A DNA stretch of 64,000 nucleotides, from assembly GCA_020698575.1 (NCBI GenBank), contig CM036241.1, positions 30,837,416 through 30,901,415 on the forward strand. Reading direction: 5' to 3'. Positions 37,730 to 48,891 of the stretch are shown here, piece by piece (the first letter of the stretch is position 1; each line of letters opens with the position of its first letter). Below the pieces are notes generated by a model, which was not told the origin of the DNA, did no database searches, and was given only the letters and a program-made list of their open reading frames with translations. This DNA comes from Bostrychus sinensis. Its lineage: Eukaryota; Chordata; Actinopteri; Gobiiformes; Eleotridae. A program made the position numbers and the translations under genes.

Positions 37730-37880
37730 CAGAGTGGTTAGTGCTCATGCCTCACAGCAAAAAAATCCCTCTGCGTGGAGTCTGCCTGTGTTACTATAGG
37801 TTTTTGCCAGTCCAGGTAATCTGCCTCCATCCTGTTTAAAGCCATGCATGTGTTTAGAGCTTGCCATTATAGACAGGTGG
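37730..37880 (+). repeat. tRNA-derived SINE fragment
   Basis: The head AGAGTGGTTAGTGCTCATGC and CCTCACAGCAA are tRNA-like (A-box region), followed by CTGCGTGGAGTCTGCCTGTG, a standard fish SINE body phrase. Confidence 0.5.
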
Positions 37881-37904
37881 CAAAATCTGAAAAAAAATCA
37901 CATA

Positions 37905-38345
37905 GGCGGGGACGTAATGTTAGCAGCTGTCATCGATGTTTTTATGTTGGATCTGTAAGTTTATGTATAAATGAATATGAATTTGAAACTTTGCCATAAA
38001 AAAAAAGAAAATCATCAAATGTCTGTAAAACATCCCAACTATGGAGCTTAATTGAAAGATTAAATAACACATACTGTTTGCACTAAACAGAGAAAACATA
38101 AAATAGTCAGAATAACCAGTCACATCTGTTCTGGGGCAGCAGTAGCTCATTAGGTAGAGCTTTCACCAACTAATGGAGGCTTGGCTGATCAATCCCCAAT
38201 ACCAACACTGCACACTGCCTTTGTGTCTGTGGCACTGATGAATGAATGTGTTACTAGGATTGTGTTTTTAGTGGTGGTCACAGAGGCTGTTGGCACAACA
38301 CGACTCCCATGAATTCCTTGGTCTGCCGCAGGGCAGCTGTGGCTA
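37905..38345 (+). repeat. Left arm of an inverted duplication
   Basis: This segment comprises about 230 bp of unique-looking sequence plus a whole tRNA-SINE. It reappears in inverted orientation at 41807-42493. Shared words (one strand) include TGACTGGTTATTCTG, TATTTTATGTTTTCT, TTTAGTGCAAACA, TACATAAACTTA and GACAGCTGCTA. The right arm has about 190 extra bases between TACATAAACTTA and GACAGCTGCTA. Confidence 0.75.
38133..38345 (+). mobile_element. tRNA-derived SINE
   Basis: GGGGCAGCAGTAGCTCATTA, GGTAGAGC (A-box region), TGATCAATCCCCAATACC (B-box-like), CTTTGTGTCTGTGGCAC and TTTAGTGGTGGTCACAGAGG follow the SINE consensus. The (ATT)n tail is missing. Its 5' flank is shared with the SINE at 41807-42044. 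Confidence 0.7.
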
Positions 38346-38459
38346 CCATGCAGCACTCTGGTGGTTAGTGCTCCTCATATGTTGCTGAAGACATTGTTTT
38401 TTAGGAGGATATTTTTCTGGATTTTTTCTTTATTGGAGAAACATCTTGAAGGGTCACCT

Positions 38460-39640
38460 CCCAGAAAACACAAAGACTCGGGGGGATTTCATGAAAGAAC
38501 GACAGCAGAACCTTCTCTTGGTGCAGATGTCAGTTCAAACCTCAATGAAGCTGACACCAGGATTATTTTGAATGCTGACATATTAGCAGGCAAAGGAGTT
38601 GGAGGCTCTATTCCCAAAAGTAATACTGTGATGAGCATGTCTTATTATGTCTTGCTCATATGATCATCAACAGCAAATTTGGTTCTAGACTGGCACAACT
38701 GCAAATGATCTTGATAAGGACACATGGCTTTGCTGCATATACATTATCTTACACCATACAGGCCTTAAGTGTGAAACAGAGCCAAAGAGAGAGAGAGTTG
38801 CACCAACAGAGGTCCAGAACATAGATGGTTATGAGATCCATATGGACATTAACATGCATTATTGTATGCACATTTTAAATCTGTAGATAATATAAACTTT
38901 TGATTCTTTAAACCTTTTACTCCTGTGCCTCCCTGTACAATTATGAAATAGCACTTCTAGTCAGAACGTCAAACTTCTGAGTTCTGAGGGGTCCATTGGA
39001 GTCAATGGAGATGTCACAACTCTATCAATGGCTCTAAAATCGGATTAAGATGGAGGACAGGGTAAAAATCTCTGGAAGAATCTGCTGGTGAAGTGACAGT
39101 AGATGTTTAGCGTAGTTTACAGTCACTACTAATGATCACATTGAGAAACAGTAAATCTATAATGGCCCCTGTCTGTGAGTGTTCTCTCTGTTCTGCAGCT
39201 CCATCCCTCATAGCTCCTAAAAGTAACTCCTGGTAAAACTAAAAGTATATAAATTTAAAGTGATGGTATGGACCCAGTCCCAAATGAAAATGATCAGGTT
39301 CAATATCTGTGGATTTTTTTTTAAATCAAATTCTAGTATTTTAAAACAGCCTATGATCTGCTGGCCTTCAGGTTACAGGTTGTGGCTCAGTCAGTCAGCT
39401 GTATGTGCTGACAAACAAACAACAACAAGTTGTCAACAAGTCAACAAGTACGGCACATTACTCACCTTGGACATGGCATCACTGGCTTGGTTTAACAAAA
39501 TGTTGAAGAGTTCATGTGCAAGTTCTATTGCTCAAACAAGTGTCACTCAGGTCAATTTAGTTTGTTTCAGGATGTTTCTCAAAGGAACAAAGGAGCCAAA
39601 AAACTACCTGCAACAACACTGTCTTCAACAACACATGAAG
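38460..39640 (+). pseudogene. Decayed transposon-associated protein gene (EADTR motif)
   Basis: A frame near 38490-38600 encodes SGGFHERTTAEP and then NEADTRIILNA (38547-38576). The E-ADTR-I/L-L-HA motif marks a fish and invertebrate family of multi-copy, transposon-like proteins of unknown function, in which it is followed by a DTDV motif. Farther on (about 39514-39640) another frame reads CKFYCSNKCHSGQFSLFQDV, reminiscent of the family's C-terminal VCKLYG region. Frames shift and stops intervene, and the DTDV segment is not intact, so this is a relic. Family recognition is from memory of the motif and needs a protein search. The gene has no relation to the flanking host genes. Confidence 0.4.
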
Positions 39641-39799
39641 TGTACAAACCACCAGAGCCCTGTGTGCTTTTCATTATTAGAAGCTTAACCCCTCATTACT
39701 GTTGAAAATGGATGGCAAATGGACACTTCTGTGAGCATATGTAGTTTGTGGTTTGTTAGATTATAGTGCAATTCCTAGGTCGGTGGGGTGTTTCTCCCT

Positions 39800-40239
39800 C
39801 AAGATTAGGAGTTCAAGTATCTTGGTGTTTTGTTCATGAGTCAGGGAAGGATGGAGCGTGAGATTGACAGGCGAATTGGTGCAGCGCCTGCAGTAATGCT
39901 GGTTGATGTAACGCTCTGATGTGGTGAAGGAGCTGCTTCGAAAGGCAAAACTCTCGATTTGCCGGTCATTGTGGGATACAAGGAGTTGAAATGAGTTTCC
40001 TTCTTAGGGTGGCTGGACTCCCTTAGAGATATGGGGAGGAGCTCAGTTACCTGGGAGCAGCTCAGGGCAGAGCTGCGCAGAGTCCAGTAGAGTTGGGGGG
40101 ATCCAGCTGTAGAGGCTCGGGCATCTATTCCGGGCATGTCCCACCGGGAGGAGACACCAGGACAGTGTCTCTCGTCTGGGCATCTCTGCTCAGACTGTTT
40201 CCGTGACCCAGTACTGGATAAATGGTAGAAGACAGATGG
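39800..40239 (+). mobile_element. Degraded non-LTR retrotransposon (LINE) 3' end
   Basis: The plus strand encodes EFKYLGVLF, then GRMEREIDRRIGAAPAVM from about 39811, a hallmark of the C-terminal part of fish RTE/L2-like reverse transcriptases. It is followed by remnants of AEMSFLRRVAG (about 39988) and CPTGRR (about 40137). The 3' end GGATAAATGGTAGAAGACAG resembles the usual GGATAAGCGGAAGA terminus. Several internal deletions break the frame. This is the 5'-truncated, dead end of a LINE, inserted in plus orientation. Confidence 0.8.
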
Positions 40240-40264
40240 AAATCCCAGCATATAACAGAAATAA

Positions 40265-40265
<1 letters not shown>

Positions 40266-40354
<89 letters not shown>
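40266..40354. repeat. Compound (ACT)n(AAT)n microsatellite
   Basis: About 11 ACT units pass directly into about 18 AAT units, abutting the repeat that starts at 40355. Poly-isoleucine or poly-leucine frames across it are artefacts. Confidence 0.97.
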
Positions 40355-40357
<3 letters not shown>

Positions 40358-41806
40358 TAGCTGCAAGCGGCAATAAGCGGCCCTTGCCCCATCGCAGCCG
40401 TGCCAGCCACTGCAGCAAACTGAGCCAGCCAGGTAATTACAAGAGGCAGGCTCATCTTGCTGTAGGACGACTTCCTGTTAGTTGGAGGGTGGAGCTATAA
40501 TCAGATTTAAGGTTTACATCAATGTGAAGAGCCATTGTACTGAATATCATTGAGCTACTTAAAAGTAAAAGGAGCTCCCCCTAAACATTGTGTGCCTATA
40601 GGTTTACATTGAGTATAATGCCCATTGGAATGAATGGGGACTTCTAGGCATTATATGTGTAACACAGTAAGGAATACAGCTTTGGGTGTCCATAGCTTTT
40701 TTGATTGGAATGACCTAAAGTATTTATGTGCCAAGTTTCATAAATGTCCAATAAACAAATTTCATTTCATCCCATCGCTATAGTGGTTTTGCTTTAAATC
40801 CTATTGGAATAGAATAGGGGATGTTAATCATCACCATGGCAACACTGTACAAAATATAGCATGGGTCTCATTGACTTTTATGATTGAAGTGTCCTAAAGT
40901 ATGCTTGTGTCAAATTTCGTGAATGTCCAAGAAATTAAACTGTTTACCTCCCATTAGAGATTTTTACATTACAAAATATGACATGGCTCTCACTGACTTT
41001 TATGATCATGGCACATAAAGGATTTTCCTGCCAAATTTAATCTCTTTCTGAAAAACAACTTTTTTTTTTTTTTTTTAATCTCATACACATTTTGTGTGTG
41101 TCGTAAAAACTGTAATATTTCTTGCTGTCTGTAGGGTGCACTATGGTGTTCACTGCTGTGCTAATGAGCCTAATCCGTTCAGGCCAGGGGAGGGGTGAAG
41201 TGATTCAAATTTGAGCTAAATAGGGCCATGCATGTGCAGTGAGGTGCTGTCAAAGACACATCAAAATAACATGTTTTTTGCCGCAGCACTGTGGAAAAAC
41301 CGTAAAGAATTTCCCAAAAAAAATTGAATAGTTTTGGGTGCCCCATTTCTCTAGATGAAGCTGAACAAATTTGAGCTCATTTGGTTCAAAGTCCTAGGAG
41401 GAGTTTGTTAAAATATGAAGTGTGGTGCCTGAGACTCAAAGAATTAAAACCAATATGGCCGACTTCCTGTTTGTTGGAGGGCGGAGCTATGATACAGTTT
41501 TAGGATTTGCCTCAATGTGAACCATGATTGTACTAAATTTCATTGCTTTCTGCCAAAGTAAGGAGGTCCCTAATCCCATAGGGGTCGAATTTCTGGGGGC
41601 GCTGTCGAGCCATTTTGTTTTGGGCATGTCCAGTTTGGCTATTTTCATAAATTATTCGCCGGACCTAATCACTCTGCCGAGTTTTATGAGTTTTCAGCTA
41701 TGTTCATAGGGTCAAATTTGCGATCTCGTGCAAAGAAAAATAATATGAAGAAACCTGCACAAAAACAATAGGCCCTGCACCTGCTTTGTTTGGCTCGGGC
41801 CTAAAA
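40355..41806. mobile_element. AAT-flanked ~1.45 kb interspersed repeat
   Basis: It starts ATAGCTGCAAGCGGCAATAA directly after an AAT microsatellite and ends near CAATAGGCCCTGCACCTG, CTCGGGCCTAA. Both edges are familiar fish repeat edges that usually sit between AAT runs. The interior contains two related blocks (40469-40558 and 41461-41550) starting GACTTCCTGT, plus several sentences repeated with variation (GTGTCAAATTTCGTGAATGT, GCCAAGTTTCATAAATGTCC). No transposase or polymerase frame is visible. Its class is unknown to me. Confidence 0.6.
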
Positions 41807-42044
41807 TAGTGCTATCTACACACTTAAGTCACTTTACAAATAGGTGCATTTTTCACTCCTCAGTTACACTCAGTGGTGATAAGCCTTAGTGACCACCACC
41901 AAAACACAATCACAGCAACACATTCATACATCAGTGCCACAGACACAAAGACAGTAGGCCTATGCAGTGTTGGTTGTGGGGATTGATCTGTTATCCTTCC
42001 AGTTAGTGGGTGAACGACTCTACCTACTGAGCTATTGCTGCCCC
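41807..42044 (-). mobile_element. tRNA-derived SINE (minus strand), right arm of inverted duplication
   Basis: The minus-strand head GGGGCAGCAATAGCTCAGTA at 42044, TGGTGGTGGTCACTAAGG and the reverse of the AAGTGACTTAAGTGTG 3' module match the SINE family. It abuts the AAT-flanked repeat on its left. Its 5' flank (42045-42493) is the inverted counterpart of 37905-38132. Confidence 0.7.
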
Positions 42045-42493
42045 AGAATATCTGTGACTGGTTATTCTGGCTATTTTATGTTTTCTATGTTTAGTGCAAA
42101 CAATATGTGATTTTTAATGTTTCATTTCAGCTTCATAGTTGAGATGTTTTACTGACATGATGATTTTTTTCAAAAAATACAACTTTTTTGAGTTTCAAAT
42201 TCACCTATTTTGTTTATACATAAACTTATAGATCTAAGATTTGCTGTGTGCTATTATGATGTTAAAGTCTACATACAGTGCAAATTTCATTAAAAAAATC
42301 ATTTTTGTTTTGAAGATATTGAGTTTTACTGAAAATATCTAATTTTGGTAAAGTTGTTTACTTATTTACGCAATAAAAAACAAACAAAAGCCTAAATCCA
42401 GTGTCATCCACCCCATATATGTTCAATATACTTTGTATTAAGATAAAACATGGGTGACAGCTGCTATTATTCTGTCCCCACTAAAGTGATTTC
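42045..42493 (-). repeat. Right arm of the inverted duplication (non-SINE part)
   Basis: The reverse complement of this block aligns with 37905-38132, with an internal extra segment at about 42235-42450. The arms are separated by about 3.4 kb of nested retroelement debris. Confidence 0.75.
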
Positions 42494-42534
42494 TAGAGCC
42501 TTTTTGAGAGTGTCACTAGACTAAGTGGGCAATT

Positions 42535-42660
42535 GTGAGAGTAAATGGTTGTCTGTAAACATCTGTCTCCAAGTCTTGGCCCTACAACTAAATGGCCATT
42601 GTCTGCCTTGGCTCAAAGTTGCTGACTCCAGCTACCTGTGCCCCCTAAAGGGAATAAGCA
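42535..42660 (+). repeat. Fish SINE tail fragment
   Basis: GAGAGTAAATGGTTGTCTGT, CTCAAAGTTGCTGACTCCAG, CCCCCTAAAGGGAATAAGCA match the widespread tail also seen at 45190-45355. Confidence 0.5.
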
Positions 42661-43280
42661 AAATAAAATTTAAAAAATTATATGTCGTATGTATTACACT
42701 GTAAAGGCAAGCCCTATTTTATTGTTTGATAAAAGGAATGCAATATTTATTAAATGAAATCTGCCACTCCTCAACCACACCTCCCATTTTCTGAGCAACC
42801 CTAAACTTGCGAAATCCATACAACACCACTTGTCTCTGTTCTCTCGACCCCACCCTCACTTTCCCCTTACTTTCTTCTTTTCAGCCTCCTCTCTACAACC
42901 CTAGTCTGCCAGGTGAACTGCCTGAGAAAGAACCCCCACATTCAGTCTCTACTCACCCAGCTATCATCTCCTTCTCATCCCTCTCCCTGCATCCCTCATC
43001 ATGATTCTGCGGCCCCACATCCTGCATCTTATTCACTCCGTCCACTAAATGTTTACAACCTACCCTGTTGTTGTGGCCAGATCCTTAGTGAATTAAATAA
43101 ACTGACAATTTTACAGACACCTTTAAAGAATAAACCTAGTACAAAGAAAAGGAGACATAAAGCAAGAGGTAATGATAAAACAAATATTTCGTCTACATCT
43201 ACAGCAACATAAAGTCATAAAGTTAAGGTTAGTTTTGGATGAAATGGCCCATGGGACAAATGTTGATGTGTTTGGTGTAA
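42661..43280. other. Unannotated DNA, C/T-rich 42790-43000
   Basis: A pyrimidine-rich plus strand produces a 99-codon frame without domain signature. Nothing is called. Confidence 0.3.
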
Positions 43281-43288
43281 ATCTAGAT

Positions 43289-43594
43289 CAGTTGTTCCCA
43301 ACCCTTTTTCCTTGAAGCTCCCTGTGCCTGTGTCCAAGACAAGCCAGGCACCCCCAGCTCTAACCCGGCCATCACTAATGCATCAGAAGCAGTGATTAGC
43401 TACAAATATAATATATTTAAAATTAATCAGCAGTACTGGTAGTTTTTTGTTACTATTTAATTTGTTTTCAAATTGGCTGGGTTGTGGACATTTTTTAATT
43501 TAATTTGCACAAATATAATTTTGATCATTCCAACCTCAGAGTAGACAGAGCCCTGTGATCCCCTCGCAGTCTCTCCCCAGGTTGGGGCCCACTG
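43289..43594. mobile_element. 306 bp hAT MITE
   Basis: The ends CAGTTGTTCCCAACC and (inverted) CAGTGGGCCCCAACCTGGGG are flanked by 8 bp duplications ATCTAGAT (43281-43288) and CTCTAGAT (43595-43602), 7 of 8 matching. The CAGTGGTTCCCAACC terminus is a classic Charlie/hAT end. No coding content. Confidence 0.8.
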
Positions 43595-43602
43595 CTCTAG
43601 AT

Positions 43603-45189
43603 AGTCTGGTCCATGGAATTTCTAATATGGATATTAATTCAAGTTTTGTTTACTAGCAACATATACTTTAACATGTTACAGGTTTTCTTTTTATAAAAAT
43701 CTTAGCAAAGGTTCCGAATAGGTCAAGGAACAAATCTGGTGTGGATCCAGGGCGGAACTGTAAAGCATTGGCAGTGGGATAAACAAAATTTTGGAGAGTG
43801 GTGCAATCTTGCCATGGATTTAGTGCTCTGTTCCTATTACATATTTCAGTCAATCCTTACATCACTTAAGCTCAAAGTAAAACCTGTCCGAACAATTTTG
43901 TAAAAAGTTAGACGCTATAATATTCAAGTAAACACTAAAAACATAGAAAATCAGTTATGGAACTTGAATTGGTCACAAGATACAATGGACTGTTTTTTCA
44001 CATAGCAAAGATGTAAGGATGTATTTCTCAAGAGCATATGCTTCATAGAGATGCAAATGTGATGTCTGCAGATGACAGATGCTCATCTGTCTGGCCCAAG
44101 AAAAGCGATGGTGGCTGCTGCTGAATTGCCACTAAAGGCTGAAGAGGGTGTCTCTCCAGGAGACAGAGCATTTCTCAGTAGACGGACTAGCGCAGACATT
44201 TTTATGAACTGTGAGGCAGCGCCAACATGAGAGCAGGCAGATAGATGAAAGAGGAAATAATTGTGTGTAAGTCAGCTCTGGTATTTGGTTACTCTCACAG
44301 ACCATCAAACTCAGTGATGGAAAATATGCTTTATTACCTCTCGTCTCTGGCTGTAGTGAAATAGCTGGAGAGACTTTCCGGTGTTTCACAGTGGACGTAA
44401 ATCTTTCGTAGCACTTTTTGCCCTCGCAGGGAAATAGGGAGATATTTTACTAGACACATTTATCTACAAGAAACATTACGCCATCCCTGACCTAAAAACC
44501 TGAACCCCCCCTTGACATTTTTGCAAATCTGGTAGATTTTTGTAAAGCTGCTCCTTCTGTGCAAGCAGAAATTTTGTCCTCATATGGTTTGAAAAAGTTC
44601 AGATAAATATATTTTTTCAACTTGAGTCAAGTCTATTTGCATATTGCTGATTTCTTCCTTTGAATGAACTTTGGCAGCTGGTCCTAAGCAATACAAAGTG
44701 AAGATGATTACCATATAATTTTAATCTGGACTTAAGAACACTGTAGACAATGTTATAGATTTCACAGTACCATCAGAATAAACACTGTAAATCACCACTT
44801 CTGGCATCAAACCACATCAGTTATATATAAAAACATAACTAGTTGCATTAAGTGAAATCTGTGCCAGCTTGTGATAAGTGCAGTTATAATGTATGTTTCA
44901 CTTAGATTATTTTATTTCTATTAGTGTTCTTGTTTTTTTGTTTTTGTGCTATTTCTTCGTGTCTGCATGTGAGCTTAAGAGCTAAAATACACACTTTCTC
45001 AAACTTTCTCTAAACTTAACAGCCAATGGGAAAGTCACCTGCGTGCCAGCATATTAAAATCATTAGTAATAAAACTTTTAGGACATCCTAAGGTCAAAAT
45101 GTTTTTATAGTTGATTGTCATTATGGGATGCACAGTGACAGAGAGTAGTAAAAGCGCCTTCTGAGCAAACAGATTGTGGCGGTCTAACT
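43603..45189. other. Unannotated DNA
   Basis: 44040-44400 is somewhat GC-richer and complex, but no frame with splice signals or recognised domain is seen. Confidence 0.3.
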
Positions 45190-45355
45190 AACTGACCACT
45201 GTCCAAAGACATGCATGTGTAAAGGTAAACTGGTGACTTAAAAATGGCCATAGTTTAACAAAAGAGACAATGAATGGTTGTCTATCATTGTCTTTGTCAC
45301 CTCAGGCCCATAGTTGCTGCGACCCGTGACACCTAGAGGAATAAGCAGATGAATG
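45190..45355 (+). repeat. Fish SINE 3' half
   Basis: GTCCAAAGACATGCATGTGT, AAACTGGTGACTTAAAAATG, GAATGGTTGTCTATCATTGT, CTCAGGCCCATAGTTGCTGC, GAGGAATAAGCAGATGAATG are the conserved body and tail phrases of a common fish SINE. Confidence 0.6.
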
Positions 45356-46054
45356 ATTCCTATAATATTATGCTCGCAGAAACAAGAACAAATATCACAT
45401 GCATACTTTAACACTGGGGACCTTTAAATAGGTTTCTGTGTGTGACAGACATCCTGGTGACAGTGGCACAGGAAGTTACACTGGTTGCCTTCTGATTCAC
45501 CCACATTGCCTATACTCCAGTCACAATATGTGGCTGTGTAAAAACTTGCCAAATCACTGCGCATCTTAGTTCAACTGTAAACACAATGCACCATTAAACC
45601 TCTACTTCTTTTGAAAGCTGATGCAATTCTCTTTTTATCTGTTTTGGCAGCAATCAAACAAATCTTTACTTAGAAACTATTCCAAGCTGCTATTGTTATA
45701 AATGTCAGCCAGATCCACAGTGAACTCCAGCGGCAGTAAAAGCCTAAAATATGAGCCTGTTTCTGAAGATCATGCCCGAGAACCACTCACATCTCTCAGT
45801 CTATGCTTTCTATTTTAGTGTGTGCAGAAATGACACAGTGGCTTTCCAAATCTTGAAACACCCTGCAACAATAACAGCAGAGGGGTAATTCAGTGCACTG
45901 GAGGCATGCTGCGGTCTGCTGCTGGACTACTGTGGGAGTTATACAAGGGTTCACAGGAAGCACACACTGACAGAGCACATTTAGACTGAGCCTGAACAAA
46001 CGTGTTGCAGTGTTTCTTAAAGCCCTGCAAAGAAAGGTGATAAAAAAGTAGTGT
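45356..46054. other. Unannotated DNA
   Basis: No recognised repeat, exon or RNA gene. Confidence 0.3.
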
Positions 46055-46130
46055 GGTATACAGGGCCAGTATACATTGTGCTGTTTCCAAGCCTAGAAAA
46101 ATGGAGAGGGTTGTGTCAGGAAAAATATTA
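46055..46130 (+). repeat. Diverged SINE piece (AGCCAGTGTA family)
   Basis: GGGCCAGTATACATTGTG, CCAAGCCTAGAAAAATGGAG and GGTTGTGTCAGGAA follow family order with many substitutions. Confidence 0.45.
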
Positions 46131-46602
46131 CAATAAAATAAAAGTATCTCACAATCATGGCGGTAAAAAGCTACCTCAAAATATTCTCTTGTAAGGTATT
46201 TGTATATTTATAAACTACATGTGTGAAAGATTTAAAACCATTTCCAGGACCCTACCTCTGACATGTATTCGTCTTCGACTACACACTGCACTTATACACA
46301 AATCTATGAGCGCTCTCTTGTGGCTAGAATTGGTAATTACATCTCAAATGTTTACTTAATGTCCTATAGTTCACACTGTTAAACAAAAGAGGGCGCTGTA
46401 GCTTTGGTGTACTGGCGGCTCTCTTGGACAAGAAAAAAGTTGGCAGCCACACGTTTTTTCCACCCAGCCCGATAAATAAGTGGTTTTATTGTCTGCAAAA
46501 CAAAAATAGAAAGAGACATTATAATTTCTTGGCTGTCTTGTTGGTAAATCAACAACTTAACAAAGCCAAATTAAATTATTATCTGTAAGTTGAGTTAGTC
46601 AG
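46131..46602. other. Unannotated DNA
   Basis: It contains GAGGGCGCTGTAGC near 46390, a word common at ends of fish repeats, but no bounded element can be defined. Confidence 0.3.
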
Positions 46603-46804
46603 CTTAGTCCTGGTTTAAACCTTGTTTTGACTTGGTTTAGATGTAGTTTAGACCTGGATTTGGTTTACATGTGGGTTAGTCCTGGTTTAGTCCTTGTTTA
46701 GTCCTGGTTAAGACCTGGTTTAGTCCTGGATTTGTCCCTGTCGTGTTCATTTTATGTCCTGGTTTGGACCTGGGTTAGTCCAGATTTAGGCTCATTTTAG
46801 TCCA
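46603..46804. repeat. Degenerate 12 bp minisatellite (TTTAGTCCTGGT)
   Basis: About 16 imperfect units of TTTAGTCCTGGT and variants (TTTAGACCTGGA, TTTAGTCCTTGT, GGTTAGTCCTGG). The unit has no poly-A or target duplication. A short related array lies 35 kb to the left (11648-11719). Confidence 0.85.
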
Positions 46805-47736
46805 TTAAAATGTGTAAGTTGAAAGCTACATATGTCAGGAGGTGGTACTTGTGTGTGAAAAGTTTGAGAAACACTGCTCTTTTCCAAATGCTTTATTCTT
46901 CAGTTGGCCATTTTTCAGGGTATTTTGCTTCCCACGTCACTGAAATCCCTGGTCAAACGTCATCACAACTCGTGCTGCTGAGCCCACCGCTAATGAAACT
47001 CAGTTATTCTGCTCAAATCAGGGTTAATCCTAAAGGATATTACTGCAAAGGAGAGGTGTATAAAAATAGCATGAGATTTTAGGCCTGTCTGAATAGTGCC
47101 CATTGTTTAGCCATTTAAGTAATAACTCCTTTGCCATCTAGAAGAGAAAAAAGGGAAAATAACAGCAGCAAGTTAAAATGAAAGTATTATTTTCTTTATT
47201 TGCGTGTATTAATTAAAAATGACACTTACATTTATGTACAGTGAGAAACAATTACTCTGTCTTATGTATTAGATCAGCAGACATTTGCCTTGGCAGTGGA
47301 GCAGCAGGTTTCACGTGCAGTGACGTGAGACAGCGCAGCAGATGTCTTGGCCCTTTTCCCAGGTCTACTATGTTAAATCAGCTGAGAGCCTTAAGAAACC
47401 TATATCCAGCTTAATGCACACATGTCAGTTTGTAAGCTTTGGTAAACTGTACACAATAATGTGTTTACTGATCTGCAATAATGTTTTAAGATTCTAGCAG
47501 TAACATTATATTAATTTACTTCACATAAACACACAAGGAGACTATCCACACCTCCACCAAGGCATTAGCTCTATCTAATAATGGTAAAGCTATAGATCTT
47601 CTAGTTTAGGGGTAAATGGCCCATTAAGTATCCACTAAAAATTCAATGCAAAAAGTAATCAACTGTACCTGCCCGATCCACACTGAAAACAAATAGTTTT
47701 TCTTTGGCTCATTACTTATTTTTCACCATAATCCGC
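46805..47736. other. Unannotated DNA
   Basis: Nothing recognised. A 90-codon frame near 46810 is not supported by any domain. Confidence 0.3.
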
Positions 47737-47922
47737 CGTGGTATAGCTTAGTTGGCTGAGCTGCAGCACAAGTGCAGGGCAACTGCAGCCTGCCATGATG
47801 TTGTGGGTTTGAGTCAGGACTCCAACACTTTGCTGAATGTCTCTGCCTCCTTTCTCCCCCATGATTTCCCATCACTATTCCACTATATTCTGTCTAATAA
47901 AACCTAAAAAAGGAAGAAAAAA
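47737..47922 (+). mobile_element. tRNA-derived SINE with poly-A-like end
   Basis: GTGGTATAGCTTAGTTGGCT is an A-box-like tRNA head and GTGGGTTTGAGTCAGGACTC is a B-box-like region. They are followed by ACACTTTGCTGAATGTC, a C/T-rich stretch, CTAATAAAACC and an A-rich end. The tRNA-like part is interrupted and lacks a foldable acceptor stem, so it is a SINE and not a tRNA gene. Confidence 0.65.
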
Positions 47923-48891
47923 AATGTAACCATTACTTTATGGGTTATTTTGTAACTGTGATTTGTGGGGCATACTATTAACTCATAAGAACAAATACCT
48001 TACCATACCATGTTAAATTATAAATAGAATATATTTTTGAAGCATTTTTTTTCCCTTTTACTCACTTTGTGCAAATGATAAATCGGGACCAAAAAGTAGG
48101 GGTTTAATGTTCAGCTTATCTGATGTCTAAATGTTGTTTTAATAACATCAAAATACAATGCTTTTAAAAATAGTATGATGGAAAAAAAAAAAAAAACATA
48201 AGAGCATAAAGCAGGCCACAATATCATAACAACACTGGGTTAAGTTACACAGCATTGCTTCAGCATGTTCACACATACAAAACCTGTTCCCTGAGTGGAA
48301 ATTTGGCCTCTGAGGAAACTCACCTGCTCCTGTTCATTAGGATATATATAGGGTTGCAGTCTCCAGATCACATTTCAATCACTCATCTGTCCCTTGTCAT
48401 GAGCATGTTCACACAAAACTTACTCACGTGCATAAGCAAGGTAGCATGGCATGTATTGTGTTGCAGTAAAACAATATTGCAAAAGTAATACCTCTTATTA
48501 TTCTTGTTAAACAAAACTTTAAGCTTGAAATACTTACTGCTCTTACACTAACAATAACACCGGCTAGACGCTGTATTCTCCCATGTCATTTTCTCACTCT
48601 TTACCTCTTGCTTCCTGTTTTGCTACTGTTCCCACAGCCCTGTACTGTACCTAAAACTAGGACCACTTTTGGGCATTAAAGTTGCATCATAATAGTGAGT
48701 TTCACCTTAAAGTTCCTGGATCCAGTGATCTTGATCCACATGAAAAATGACTCACCTGGTCAAATTTCAATTTATTCATTACTCAAAAGAAGTAATGCTC
48801 AGGCCAACACCAGCATAAACATGAGCAAACAGAGTCAAAATTTATTTTGGTAAGATGAGTTGGAGATTAAGGATGTCACTGTCACAGATGT
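47923..48891. other. Unannotated AT-rich DNA
   Basis: Contains poly-A at 48182-48196. No exons. Confidence 0.3.

Noticed and set aside
38133..38205. tRNA gene (A and B box words)
   Set aside because: The tRNA-like words belong to a repeated SINE with the same body at four other sites. The acceptor stem does not form.
40222..40418. Poly-leucine / poly-isoleucine membrane-like proteins
   Set aside because: They are translations of the (ACT)n(AAT)n microsatellite.
47737..47830. tRNA gene
   Set aside because: The spacing between A-box and B-box words is too long and the sequence continues into a SINE body with an A-rich end.
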